64,000 nt of DNA from positions 101,693,142 to 101,757,141 of the forward strand of contig CM049306.1 of assembly GCA_026874595.1 (NCBI GenBank), in the 5' to 3' direction. Below, piece after piece: positions 11,102 to 21,291 of this stretch (position 1 is its first letter; each line of letters opens with the position of its first letter). A program made the position numbers and the translations under genes. Under the pieces are notes generated by a model. It ran no database searches. It was not told the origin of the DNA and was given only the letters and a program-made list of their open reading frames with translations. The DNA comes from Sipunculus nudus (Eukaryota > Annelida > Sipuncula > Golfingiida > Sipunculidae).

Positions 11102-11959
11102 TTTAAACGCTTACCTGTTATGTCGTATTTGGCATGGCAATTTTCAACCGTGTGTGATCTATATTTACATCTTATACACAAAGGTCTACTTATTGGTTCT
11201 GACTTGTTAACATTTGTTCGATTTCTTTGTGTTTGTGGGGCTGTTGTAAAAGTATTATCCCTAGGCGGTCTTATTTTGTTTTATAGAGAAGTAACCCGAT
11301 TGTCTAATTTAGAAACAGTATCTAACAGTTTCTGTAAAAGGTTATTATCAACAGACGCGTTAACCTGATGTGCTTTGGCTACGGGTTTAACGGTGGTTTC
11401 ATGTTTATCAAGGGCATTTTCTTTCATGCGTGCGGCAGCGAGAAGTTCATCAAAATCAGCTCCCAGATCAAATTTATTTTGGAGAGCTAATTGAATTCTC
11501 TCGTTTCGCAGACCATAGTAGAACCTAGAGCGTAGCATCTTTGCAACTTCCGTAGGAGAGATACCCTCAGCTTGTTTTATTAAATCTACAAGCTTTTGTA
11601 TCCTTCAACGAAATGTGGCGAATTGAGAAACAAGTGTCTCAACCGGGTCTGTTAATACAGTATTCAATTTGATTAGGGTGGTTATCTCATCCGCATGTGA
11701 ACTTTCTGTGATAGATAAGCTCAATATACATTTTGTACACTGGCGAAGTGACACCCCTGACAACTGATCTAAAGCATTCTGTACAGATTCGGGTATTACA
11801 AAAACTATGTAACCTCGTCCTGCACACAGCTTAGAATGGCTTTCTTTCACTAACAGGACATGTTCTACTGGTCCTATGGATGTGAAAAAATTCTGCTAAT
11901 TCTGTTTCGCCAGCATCCGCCGGTATCCCTGTTACGGTAACCGTTCGGGAAGAGATCAT
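11102..11959 (-). pseudogene. gag: Gypsy Gag with RRM-like N-terminus and CCHC zinc knuckle (broken)
   Basis: ATG at 11959 opens with T-V-T-V-T-G-I-P-A-D-A-G-E-T, then after a frameshift near 11885 comes G-R-G-Y-I-V-F-V. This is beta1 and RNP1-like spacing of an RRM fold, similar to the N-terminus of vertebrate PNMA proteins, which are themselves Gypsy Gag derivatives. A TGA lies near 11606 and a TAA near 11280. A CCHC zinc knuckle C-x2-C-x4-H-x4-C is at 11178-11137, followed by a stop near 11101. Gag packages the RNA; the knuckle binds nucleic acid. Broken by at least one frameshift and two stops before the knuckle. Confidence 0.8.
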
Positions 11960-12853
11960 CTTGATCAACGATGTAACAGTAAATGACAAAGTGCTTAATC
12001 TTATTCTATCATAGAAAAGAAAAGTTGTCTACAATTTCCGGTGAAAACTAAAGTCGAAACTGGCAATAATTCGCCGAAAAAAATTGTTAATATTAGAAGA
12101 AATGAGGGCAAAGCCTATGGAAACTCATTTATCTTGCAATAAGGCTTTGTTGTGGTCATGTGAACAATACGTAAATACAGTTATTCAAGTAAGGCTTTTA
12201 AAAATAATAATATAAAGTTAATTGATATATTGCGGCCACGGTGTTTCCGGCAATATTGAAAAATTCTAAACCGATTTCGATTCTATCAACTGACTTATAA
12301 TAAGCCCAAGGTGTATTGCCTACTGTTTCATCCAACTGATAACACCATGTGGTATTCAGTGTGCTGAAGTATAATTTTAAAATATAAAAAGTTTATATCA
12401 ACTAATCAATAACTAATATCACAATATCACCATAAAGTTATCAATACTACCTATGACTTAAAACATGTCATAATAAACTTATCAGTGTTATATATCAATT
12501 AATACAAGCGTGGCTTACCAGTCCAGTATGACAAGCCCTCCAATAAAGCTGTCCATGTAAACACACAACACCGAGTCCATACACTAAACACAAGTTCGTT
12601 GACACTTCCGCTAGAGGTCACCAGCGTTTCCAAGGCGGCACCAATTTCTCGGGTCAGTTTTGAGCACAAATGTTCGTTTTAAAAAGAACCGGTCCCCGGG
12701 AGTGGAACTGGTTTGCAAGCAAGTATGACCAGCGAAACAACGAAATGGCCAGCGATATGGCCATTGTACAAAAAAAATAATAATAATGTCTATGAGTGAT
12801 AATATATAAAGGGTACAAAATTTATGATAAGGTGCCTATATTGAACGAACCGT

Positions 12854-12856
<3 letters not shown>
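11960..12856. other. Non-coding leader and intergenic sequence beside the Gypsy element
   Basis: Minus-strand upstream side of the Gypsy Gag. AT-rich with no supported gene. It holds the possible primer-binding site, and probably the element's leader, up to about 12643. I could not find LTR edges, and no copy is available in the window for comparison. Confidence 0.4.
12634..12643 (-). promoter_or_regulatory. Possible tRNA primer-binding site of the Gypsy element
   Basis: On the minus strand the sequence TGGTGCCGCC starts at 12643, about 680 bases before Gag. Many LTR elements begin their primer-binding site with TGG, complementary to the CCA end of a tRNA. No LTR ending in CA was found directly before it, so this is weak. 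Confidence 0.2.

Positions 12857-12898
<42 letters not shown>
12857..12898. repeat. (TA)n microsatellite
   Basis: About 21 uninterrupted TA units. Confidence 0.97.
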
Positions 12899-12900
<2 letters not shown>

Positions 12901-13083
12901 CTGCTCCTTCTAGTTATCCTTTTCTCTTTGTTATCCCGGCGTGTTATATTAGTGACCAAAAGAGACTTCCAGGAATATCGAAACCGGTACTCTACACATA
13001 CGCTCTTAACACAGCCCTTTACCTATAGGCCTACTACCGATATCGTAAGCGCTGTTTGTTTCGACCTCGTATCCTGAATCACT
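12899..13083. other. Intergenic, nothing recognised
   Basis: Short gap between the TA tract and the large inverted-repeat element. An open frame crosses the TA tract here but shows no domain. Confidence 0.6.
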
Positions 13084-13985
13084 AAGTGTAATTTTCACCT
13101 CCAATCCAAGATGGCCGCGATTTAAGGGATGAAATATTTAAATGGCCATAATTCCATAACTAACTGACACAGAAACACATTTAAGGTGTCATTTCCAACT
13201 AATATAAGGATGCCCGTTCATTTGATGACACTTCATAAAAGTTATATATTACGTATAAAGGTCAAGGTCAGGATTAAATTTGGCAGAAAAAAAAACCAAA
13301 CTCGCCATGATATGGCATTTTTTCAACCAAATGTTATAAAAACTTATCTCAAGTATTATTTAAGTTTGACAAAAGGCTGCCCATTCATTTGGTGATACAT
13401 CTGAGGTCAAAATGATTTATATCATGCTGTAAGGTCAAGGTCAAACTTGGAAGAGATCAAGCAACAATCGCCATGAGATGGCATGTTTTAGTAAGAAAAT
13501 TACATAGGAATGCATTTCCAGTCGTCAATTCTAACTAACTGTGGAATTATCATGTATTTGGTGGTAAGGTACTTCTAAGGTAAAGAAAGGTACATACCAT
13601 GCATGGAGGTCAAGGTCAAAGTCAAACTTGGAAGAAAAAAGTAATCGTTATGATATAGCATGTGTTTTATTAGAACGTAACATTCAAAGGATCATTTCCA
13701 TCTAAATTTAGATTATTCATTCTTTTGGTCATAGTTTTAGGCCAGGAAAGGTCCATATCACGCATCAAGGTCATGTTTGATTGAAAAACACCAGTACTGC
13801 TCATGATATGACATGTTTTTGCAACAAAGTGACATTAAAGGTGTAACTCCTAGCTAATATCAGAATGCCCATTGATTCGGTGGTTCTCCTGAGGTCAGGA
13901 AATGTAAATACCATGCATCAAGGTCAAGGCCAATGCAAAAATTGATAGGAAAATGCCCATCCCCATGATTTTGTAAACATGGCAC
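13084..13985 (+). repeat. Left inverted arm, tandem modules
   Basis: Four to five diverged modules in direct order, each carrying a 'aaggtcaaggtc' segment. Short open frames such as 13186-13395 are by-products of the modules. Confidence 0.8.
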
Positions 13986-15689
13986 CAATCATTGAAAAGA
14001 AACTTGATATGTGCTTGAAACAATACATGTGATTAATAATTTGATATGAATCCAGTTCATATCGTACATGTATATCTATAACCCATGAAGTTTGAACCTA
14101 TTCATCATTTAGAATACCATCATCTTCTTCATCATCATGATCACAATCATAATTATCATTATCCGTATCTCTGCTCTCAGTTTGTGTTCATTTCATGGAA
14201 GCAATTGCTGTTCATTGGTAACGTACTGGTAAAGTATATTCAGCTCCTCCCTAGATATAGGTACATGTTTATTTTATCACGTAACCCCTACAGTTACACT
14301 TAATTATTTCGAAACATTAAGGTGCTGTTTGTTGTGTAACCCTGATAGACAATGGACCAAGTGAGGTGGAAACCGTTCCCCCGAAGCATACATAATAAGG
14401 TTAAACCCCAGCGTTTATATCAGCGGCTGATTCTGATAGGTTGCGCGAGATCCTTTGCACAAGATTAAGAGATGGTCAAACAAATATCTCTGTTGAGTAT
14501 GAAGAAGGAGGTAATGTTCTTCGACTTTCACCAACAAAATGTGCATCACGATGCTTAGGCCTGATGATATATGCGATGACTATGGAAGTCTGACCTTTGT
14601 CAATGCCACATTGGTTTCAGGTGGTATCGCATGTACCTTAAGAATGCAGACGGAGTAGTCATTTCGTGAGGTCAAAATCTAACTACTCTTCTTGTAGTCA
14701 CACAAATTGTCCGTTTTGATGTTATCATAAGCAGGTTTAAACTACATCGTCTTACCTGTGGTATTAGTCTGTGTGACAAAAGCATCAGCAGATGATGGTC
14801 TTTTGGTAGCAGGAATAAAAGTTATGTACGCTGTCGTGCAGATTTTGCATTCTTCATTTCCTTCTGCTCATCAGAAATATTTACTCGGATCTTCTCTTCT
14901 GCAAAGCATATCACTGATACCTATCAGAATCTGCCTTTGACAATGACTCTTGTTTTTAACCCTGTCAAGAATGCATCAGGGGTAAGAATACAGATGGATA
15001 TCCATCAGTGGCTTATCCTAACAGATGTTATCTAGATCCCTCTCCTGGATCTCCTAGCAAATATCATCAGGTCCAAGCATTGTGTGACAATAACATCCTC
15101 CGGAGATGTGGGGTTTGAAATTATCTCCCATTGCTTTTTTGCCTATCAGGGTTACACAACCAGCAGCACATGAACATATCAAAATAGTAAAGTGCAAATG
15201 TAGAGGGAACCTGATCTCATAAGCGTTTACCTGATTATCTGCTGTGTAAAACAGTAAGTGGCTACTGCTAAGAAATTGCTTGCACGAATGTAACACAAAC
15301 TAAGAGTAGGGATACGCTTGAAGAAGATAATGCTGATGGTTCCCAACTTCATGGAATGTACATGAATTTTGCATATATATGGTGCGATAGATTCATATTA
15401 ATCTGTCTTTCAAACGTATTAGAACTTGCGCATGTGAAATTTGTTTTCGTTTTCGATGATTGGGCATAATCAAAACAGTCACAGTGACAAGTTAAATGGC
15501 CTACCTGCATCTCATTAGTGTCATATCTTTTCCAAAATGTATCATATCATAGAGAGTTTGGCTTATTTCCCCTATCAAATTTGATATTAACCATGGAACA
15601 TAATGCATGAAATGTTCAAATTATGGCCTAAGCAACAAAATGAGTTGGAATTCTATTGGAAGAGAGGCCCTTAATTTTTTTCTATGTCA
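13986..15689. other. Core of the inverted-repeat element, no recognised gene
   Basis: The core also contains inverted pieces: gttgtgtaaccctgatag near 14332 recurs inverted near 15143-15163, and gatgcttaggcctgatgatat near 14550 recurs inverted near 15060-15083. Between them a frame on the plus strand reads R-L-R-E-I-L-C-T-R-L-R-D-G-Q-T-N-I-S-V-E-Y-E (in parts), which looks protein-like but is broken and unrecognised. A small ATC-rich stretch lies at 14120-14160. Confidence 0.5.
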
Positions 15690-16768
15690 GTTTCTTGCAA
15701 AAACATGTCACATCATCTACAGTTCTAGTGTTTTCGTAAGAACATGGCCTAAACCTGAATGCATGATATGAACCTTTCCTGGCCTCAGAAGTATCACCAC
15801 ATGAAAGTCCATTCTAAATTTAGATGGAAACACTTTGAATGTCATTTCCTTTTACTGTTTTCCTGAGAACTTGACCTTGAACATAATGCATGAATCTATA
15901 ACTTTCTGGCCTCAGAACTATCACCACATGGAAGTCCATTCTAAAGTTAGATGGAAATGACACTTTGAATGTTTTATAGGTCACTTTCTTGCAAAATCAT
16001 GCTATATAATGGCGGTTGTTACTATTTCTCATCCAAGTTTGGCTTTGACCTTGACCTTATTGCTCGATAGGCACTTTTTATGACCTTATTGTATCAACAA
16101 ATGATTGGGCATCCTCAGCATCCTAAAGTCAAGTAGAAATTACGCTTAATTAATATATGTATCTTTAACACGTTAGAAAAAGGACCCTACCATTACGAGT
16201 GTTGTTTATTTTCTTCCAGATTTGACTTTGACCATGACCTTGATACATTATATATGTATTTTTAGACCCAGAAGTGCCACCAAACGCATTAGCATTATTA
16301 AGTTAGTTTGAAATGACAACTTAAATGCATTCCTATGCCTCTTCTTGCAGAAACATGATATAACATGGCGATTGTTGCTTTTTCTCTTGGAAGTATGACA
16401 TTGACCTTGACCTTAATGCAAGATTTGTACCTTTCATGACCTAAGAGGTATTAGCAAATGAATGGGCAGCCTAATATCAAATGTAAATTCTATTTGAGAT
16501 ATATTTTTATAATATTTGGTTGAAAAAATGCTATATCATGGCGATTTTGACTTTTTTTCTGCGAAGTTTGATATTGACCTTAACCTAATACCGGAAGTGT
16601 ACCATTTATGACCTCAGAAGTGTCACCAAATGAACGGGCATTCCAATATAAGTTGGAAATGACACCTTAAATGTGTGTCTATGTCTGCTAGTTATGAAAT
16701 TATGGCCTTTTAAATATTTCACCTCTTATAATGGCGGCCATCTTGGATTTGGGGTGAAAATGACACTT
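15690..16768 (-). repeat. Right inverted arm, tandem modules
   Basis: The same modules in opposite orientation, recognisable by 'tgaccttgaccttg' and by atgaacgggcattccaatat at 16632-16651 matching the left arm near 13198-13217. Identity is highest at the outer end, roughly four in five by eye. Confidence 0.8.
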
Positions 16769-17414
16769 TGCCATGGGTGGAATCGGGTGGGGTTTAATTT
16801 GTGAACTAAAACACCATAAATAAATCCATTTCAGGTGAGAAACCTTTGATAACATTTTTGTCCAACCTAAGTCATTCGTTGACTGGACTAATTCAAACGA
16901 AATTTAACGACAAGGGCTCCGTGCACACCTCGCTGGCTGGTTTCAGTTTTGCTGACAACGGATACATGGCTACGCTAATAAAGTCGTAATGTCATAATCA
17001 AATCGATCGATGATGCGAGAATGCAGAGGGGGCAATTGAAATTCGACTGTTCTTTAACAGTAACCATAAAACTGTCATCAAGCGGCACTTAAAGCGAAGC
17101 TCTGGGCGGAACCATGATGCCTTTCGAGTTCTTGTTATCTGTATTTGGCTGGCTGCTAGTCACAGACCTGCCACTTGGTGTCTAAGAGTATCATAAACGG
17201 TCAAACCAGGCAGCGGGAAAATCAGCACTCTATACACAATGTGTACACGTGTCCGTGGAGTTACAGGTGATGGGAGTCCTTTTCTATTAAGCTATAATGC
17301 ATGTCTCTCTACATAAATCACATGGGAAAACTTTGATATATGAAATAATGATGGGGTCATTTTATTTAAACAGTTATGAGAAAAAACCCAAAGTAGCCGT
17401 CGGAGTCTGCTCTT
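16769..17414. other. Intergenic, no gene recognised
   Basis: A 23-codon frame starting in a good context near 17113 (M-M-P-F-E-F-L-L-S) looks signal-like but ends quickly and lacks a convincing splice donor. Confidence 0.55.
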
Positions 17415-17592
17415 AACGTTTGGAGGCCAGGGTATCTTCCTTGACATGATGTTAATGTTTGGAGACCAGGGTATCTTTCTTGGCATGATGGTAATGTTTG
17501 AAGGCCAGGGTATCTTCCTTGACATGCTGGCAATGCTTGAAGGCTGGGGTATCTTACTTGACATGCAGGTAATGTTTGGAATCCAGGGCACA
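17415..17592. repeat. 39-bp minisatellite, about 4.5 copies
   Basis: Units begin aatgtttggaggccagggta and continue tcttccttgacatgatggt, varying by a few bases. Because 39 is a multiple of three, two minus-strand frames stay open. One reads a 13-residue repeat of the type P-A-C-Q-G-R-Y-P-G-L-Q-T-L. There is no start, splice or domain evidence that it is translated. Confidence 0.92.
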
Positions 17593-17712
17593 TTTATGTA
17601 CATCTAATACTTATTAAAGGAATACGGTCCACCTGTGTTAGCAATGTTCTTTGTTCGTTGCGTATGATACTGTGCTATACCTCATTTTGAAGGTTATTGC
17701 TCCCCTAGTGAC

Positions 17713-17917
17713 ATGGCCGATATTAAAATAAATAATTTTAATGTACACATCATTTTGAGTGCTTTTTGCGTGTTTTGTGATATGAGCGGCGGCTATCACC
17801 GAAAACAGCCGAACAGGAGAAGTAAGATGCAGATTAAAATAAGTGGCAAAATTAAGATACAAGCAGCTGGGCATAAAAACGTTTGCTGTTTACACCGTAA
17901 TGTTGTGCCTCAGAAAG
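17713..17917 (+). CDS. Weak candidate first exon, unidentified
   Basis: ATG in a strong start context (gacATGG) is followed by 68 codons and then a GTGCGT that could be a weak splice donor. The peptide begins M-A-D-I-K-I-N-N-F and is basic in the middle (K-Q-P-N-R-R-S-K). The frame closes five bases after the putative donor. The opposite strand is also open here, which weakens the case. No family recognised; it could be chance or repeat DNA. Confidence 0.15.
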
Positions 17918-18175
17918 GTGCGTGAGTTATTCTACAGTCGTGCCATACCACTGAAAATCTATATTTTCTTTTAATTCTTGAAAAAAGGGACCAAACAAAC
18001 CTTTCAATTAATACATATCCCCAACCCCGGCAAAAAGCCCGGTATACCGGGTTTTATCAGCTAGTACATTATGTTCTTAATGAGCAATTTTTGTCTTGTA
18101 TACCATCCCAGCGTTCCTGCATGTCCAAGGCTTAGAAGTATTTTCTAATAGAAGATCTTCATCAAATAATTTGAA

Positions 18176-18178
<3 letters not shown>
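17918..18178. other. Intergenic, nothing recognised
   Basis: It contains a short inverted pair (gcccggtataccgggt near 18037-18052). Confidence 0.6.

Positions 18179-18229
<51 letters not shown>
18179..18229. repeat. (TA)n microsatellite
   Basis: About 24 TA units directly abutting the Penelope-like 3' end. Confidence 0.95.
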
Positions 18230-18493
18230 ACACTGAAGAAAAACAAAACTGTTAATTCACAACAGACTGTTTCCCGGGATGCGACACGATCATCAGGTGA
18301 ATGTGGTTAGAATGAAGCTAACGGCGTGGTTTGAAAAGCCGAGACTTTACGAGATTACGAGATTATGCTTTGTGCGTATCGGGGGAGGGGGACATCTTAA
18401 AAACTGACACTGGTCCTAATGTCCCCGGGGGCACAATAGGATTGGTCAGGGTACACGTGCGATACTGGAACATTACAGGGCAAAGAGGGTTGT

Positions 18494-18572
18494 TGTTGTT
18501 TTAATGTTTATATTTAATACAAAGATATTAGGATGCCCAATAAGCATAGTAAGCTGATATTTAATAGGATCC
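18494..18572. repeat. Direct repeat, copy A
   Basis: 79 bp, nearly identical to 19217-19295 (offset 723). Differences are single bases, e.g. attaggatg versus attgggatg. Confidence 0.95.
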
Positions 18573-18782
18573 TGGGTACAGTGAATATTTCAGTAGTATA
18601 CACATATGATATAAAATACACATATACTGTGAAAATACACAATATAAAAGGCAAATATACTATACTTATACCAAGTGGATTCGACTCGATAAACTCACCA
18701 TGGGGTAGTGGCAACGCCATGTCCCTCAGTGAGAGAGCAACTACCTGAACGGGTAAGACTGCGCAGCGGATCCCAGTTGTAG

Positions 18783-18813
18783 TGGGGGGGGGGGGGGGGT
18801 GGGGGGGGGGGGT
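18783..18813. repeat. Poly-G tract, G-quadruplex-prone
   Basis: Almost pure G over about 30 bases; a second tract lies at 18932-18959. Confidence 0.95.
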
Positions 18814-18847
18814 GGAAGAGCGGGCAAGTTGAATATTAGTACGAATG

Positions 18848-19216
18848 CTAGGTTTTAAAACATTTTAGAGTGAATTTGTTTTGATGGCGGCACTTGGAGA
18901 GAATTTCAGCTCTTGAGTTCAACAATGATCCGGGGGGGGGGGGGGGGGGGGGGAGGGGGCTGTTGCTATAAGTAGCTTTTTAGACAAACAGAGATCACAA
19001 TTTCTAGTCCCACAAAAGTAAGGTGCTGCCTTGGCAAAGATTTCCCAGGAGAGCTTGTAATTGATATTGTTGTCTTTAAGTGACCAGATGTGTTTAGACA
19101 GTTCAGTGTTTTTAGCGTGGGATCTGTTACGAAAGGATTGTTTGTGGTTATTGTATCTGGTCTTAAAATCACCTTCAGTACACCCTATGTAGTGTTTCTC
19201 GTCATTGTCTGTTCTT
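18848..19216 (-). pseudogene. GIY-YIG endonuclease domain of a Penelope-like element
   Basis: Minus-strand reading gives H-Y-I-G-C-T-E (the Y-I-G motif at 19191-19183), then T-R-Y-N-N-H-K with the conserved Arg, then N-T-E-L-S-K-H-I-W with the conserved Glu, then N-Y-K-L-S-W-E-I. A Cys-rich end C-G-T-R-N-C-D-L-C-L follows. After a poly-G insertion a second piece, A-E-I-L-S-K-C-R-H, follows to a TAG at 18850. This layout is typical of the C-terminus of GIY-YIG-bearing Penelope-like elements, where the domain nicks the target DNA. The frame closes upstream near 19217. It is hidden from a simple ORF search because no start codon lies in the frame. Confidence 0.85.
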
Positions 19217-19295
19217 TGTTGTTTTAATGTTTATATTTAATACAAAGATATTGGGATGCCCAATTAGCATAGTAAGCTGATATTTAATAGGGTCC
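19217..19295. repeat. Direct repeat, copy B
   Basis: Partner of 18494-18572. It lies exactly where the GIY-YIG reading frame ends upstream. Confidence 0.95.
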
Positions 19296-21291
19296 AAGGA
19301 AAAGGCCGCTGTGATGTTAACATATTAAGGGTTTTTTTTATTAATATTTACCCGCTCAGTTTTTTGTCTCCATTCTTAATTATATCCCGTTTATTACTTT
19401 ATAATAAAAAAAAACTATGAGCAAGAGTCTTAAACTCTAATTTCTCTTGGTCCATGAAGGGCTACAATCTGATGTGAAGGATCGAGTCTGCACTATTATG
19501 ATAAAGCAAAATAATTATGTTTGTTGTATTTTTTAATCAAACTTCGGGGTCGAGAGGAGTACCTGATCTGTATCCCACCAGCGAGGTCATTTAAGTACAA
19601 TATCATTACTCCTATAGCCAACGGGAAGAAATTCCATGAAGAAATTATGAAAAAATCCTCAACAACCATTCAATTATTAATTGCTAAACAGCTTGGACAA
19701 ATAATGCTTGTTTTAAGTTTCTTCCACAATTTAATTGTCTACAGCGTTAACACAGGTAATATAAATACATGAGTTTTAGCTGGTTATTAAATATATATTA
19801 TTTCATATAGTACTTTGATAATCATAAAAATACACTGTACTTTAAACATCGAATAAAGGGAATCAAATGTTAGTTTGTACTCATCAGGCGTGCGACAAAT
19901 GATTGTCATAATTTTTTTCTGAATAAAGGCCTATATGTTACCTTTTACGTGTTAATGATTAATTATTATCAGGTATTTGCCATTACCATGGCATATCAGC
20001 TACCTATGATCTACCTTAGAACACAAAGATCGGCTCATCTTTCTTGACTCTCAATTCTGAGTGTAATCAATGTTCCCAAACCGTCATATAAACCACGCAC
20101 TGGCTGCACCCATCTTTTTGTAATACGTAGAATTAGCTGTTTTGTCTTCACCAAAGAAGTCAGTCGCTGAAACATTAAGTTCATTAAATGTCAGAGATCA
20201 AATCAAAACTGTGAAATCTCTGTATCCTTTTAACCTGGCTTTTGCTAAGTGCAATCAGTGCAAACGTTAAAAGCACTATATACGTCGCTCATCTGCAGCA
20301 GCATAGAGGAAAACTCTGGGTCTTTAAGATAAAAAGAAAAAGGCTCGATATCATCATTGATTAAAATAACTGCTGTACCCTATAGCACCTCACATCCGTT
20401 CATCTGGACAACTATTTAACCAGCACTGACTAAAGTAAACCCAATAGAAACACGTTCAAATAACTGGCATTCTGAATATCCTCTCTCACTCACACATATA
20501 CACACAGACAAACCATCACACACACGCACACATACACACAGACAGTAGTGCCGGATAAAAGAATAAAAGAAGCATATGCTAGTGCCCCGTGATATCGCCT
20601 GTCCATAACACTAAATGTTAATTTTTTGAAGTCTTGTAATGGAGTTTAATAAGATGTAGATATTAAGTGGATTAAGGAGCACCATGGGCCAAAATAGATT
20701 GAACAATCTCAAACTAATATACATTGAACTTGAATATGTGCGATAAACATATATACTATTAAATAAGGAATGAGTTTGTTTGGGTGAAGTCTAGGATATG
20801 AAACTAACTATACGGCCCCGTCTATGACCGTTCGTCCGTCAGTTAACTTTTATTATATGCGCGATAACTTACCGGGGCTTTGATAGATTTTCGAGAAACA
20901 CACAATGGTCTTTCATAACATCTGCTATAGGCCCCGCCCTTATCTGATCAGCTGAGACTGCAAGCGTCGCTGACACTAAAATCTCTAGAGGGCGCCCCCA
21001 CCCCCCGTTAAGCTGTTATACTCTAATTTTATCCATTTCTTTCACAGTTATTCGTAATTAATTTTCATTTTTTAAGATGTCTGTTTTTATTCCCTATCAA
21101 TTAAATTATTAATTTATCCATAGTTAAAAAAAATCTAACTCATTAGTTGAGGATATTAATGTACAGCCAAGAGATTATATATGATATCATTTCAATGTTT
21201 CTTTACTGAGGGAGGGAGTCTTTCCGTTATTTCCGCTATTTGCAGCTCATCATTAATAACCAAAATACCTCTAGTTATGCCTACTAAACTA
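19296..21291. other. Intergenic, no gene recognised
   Basis: It holds a CA-rich stretch at about 20490-20545 and a small GC-rich block near 20930-21010. An 83-codon frame at 19521-19772 ends next to a gtaata donor-like site but has no domain. Confidence 0.6.

Larger units (their letters stand above)
8181..11959 (-). mobile_element. Degenerate Ty3/Gypsy LTR retrotransposon, 3' end truncated
   Basis: Minus-strand remnant with the order Gag, protease, RT, RNase H, integrase, which is the Ty3/Gypsy order. The reading frame is broken by at least three in-frame stops and seven frameshifts, so it cannot be active. The element stops inside the integrase core, exactly where a TA microsatellite (8125-8174) begins, and the rest of pol and the 3' LTR are missing. 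No env-like frame is seen. A possible leader with a primer-binding site lies at 11960-12643. I could not define a 5' LTR. Confidence 0.93.
13084..16768. mobile_element. Large inverted-repeat (foldback-type) element built of about 160-bp modules
   Basis: The left end reads aagtgtaattttcacctcc then ccaagatggccgc. The reverse complement of the right end reads aagtgtcattttcacccc then ccaagatggccgc. The inverted similarity continues through at least 900 bp on each side (about 13084-13985 and 15690-16768). Each arm is a chain of diverged modules of roughly 150-175 bp, each with a gccatgatatggcat-like core, an aggtcaaggtcaaa-like core and a gcccattcatttggtgat-like core. Examples of the first core on the left arm are near 13302, 13472, 13646 and 13798. 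No transposase was found and target duplications are not clear. Likely non-autonomous. Confidence 0.8.
18230..19216 (-). mobile_element. Penelope-like element, 3' fragment
   Basis: It contains a GIY-YIG endonuclease remnant (18848-19216) and a 3' untranslated part with cctgatgatcgtgtcgcatc (18298-18279, minus). That 3' motif recurs at 25099-25141. The RT part is absent. Two 79-bp direct repeats lie around and inside it (18494-18572, 19217-19295). Long poly-G tracts have invaded it (18783-18813 and 18932-18953). Confidence 0.75.

Noticed and set aside
12644-13083. 5' LTR of the Gypsy element
   Set aside because: No TG...CA boundaries and no second copy to compare, so the LTR cannot be defined.
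17113-17184. Short signal-peptide-like frame in good start context
   Set aside because: Only about 23 codons before a stop and no convincing splice donor.
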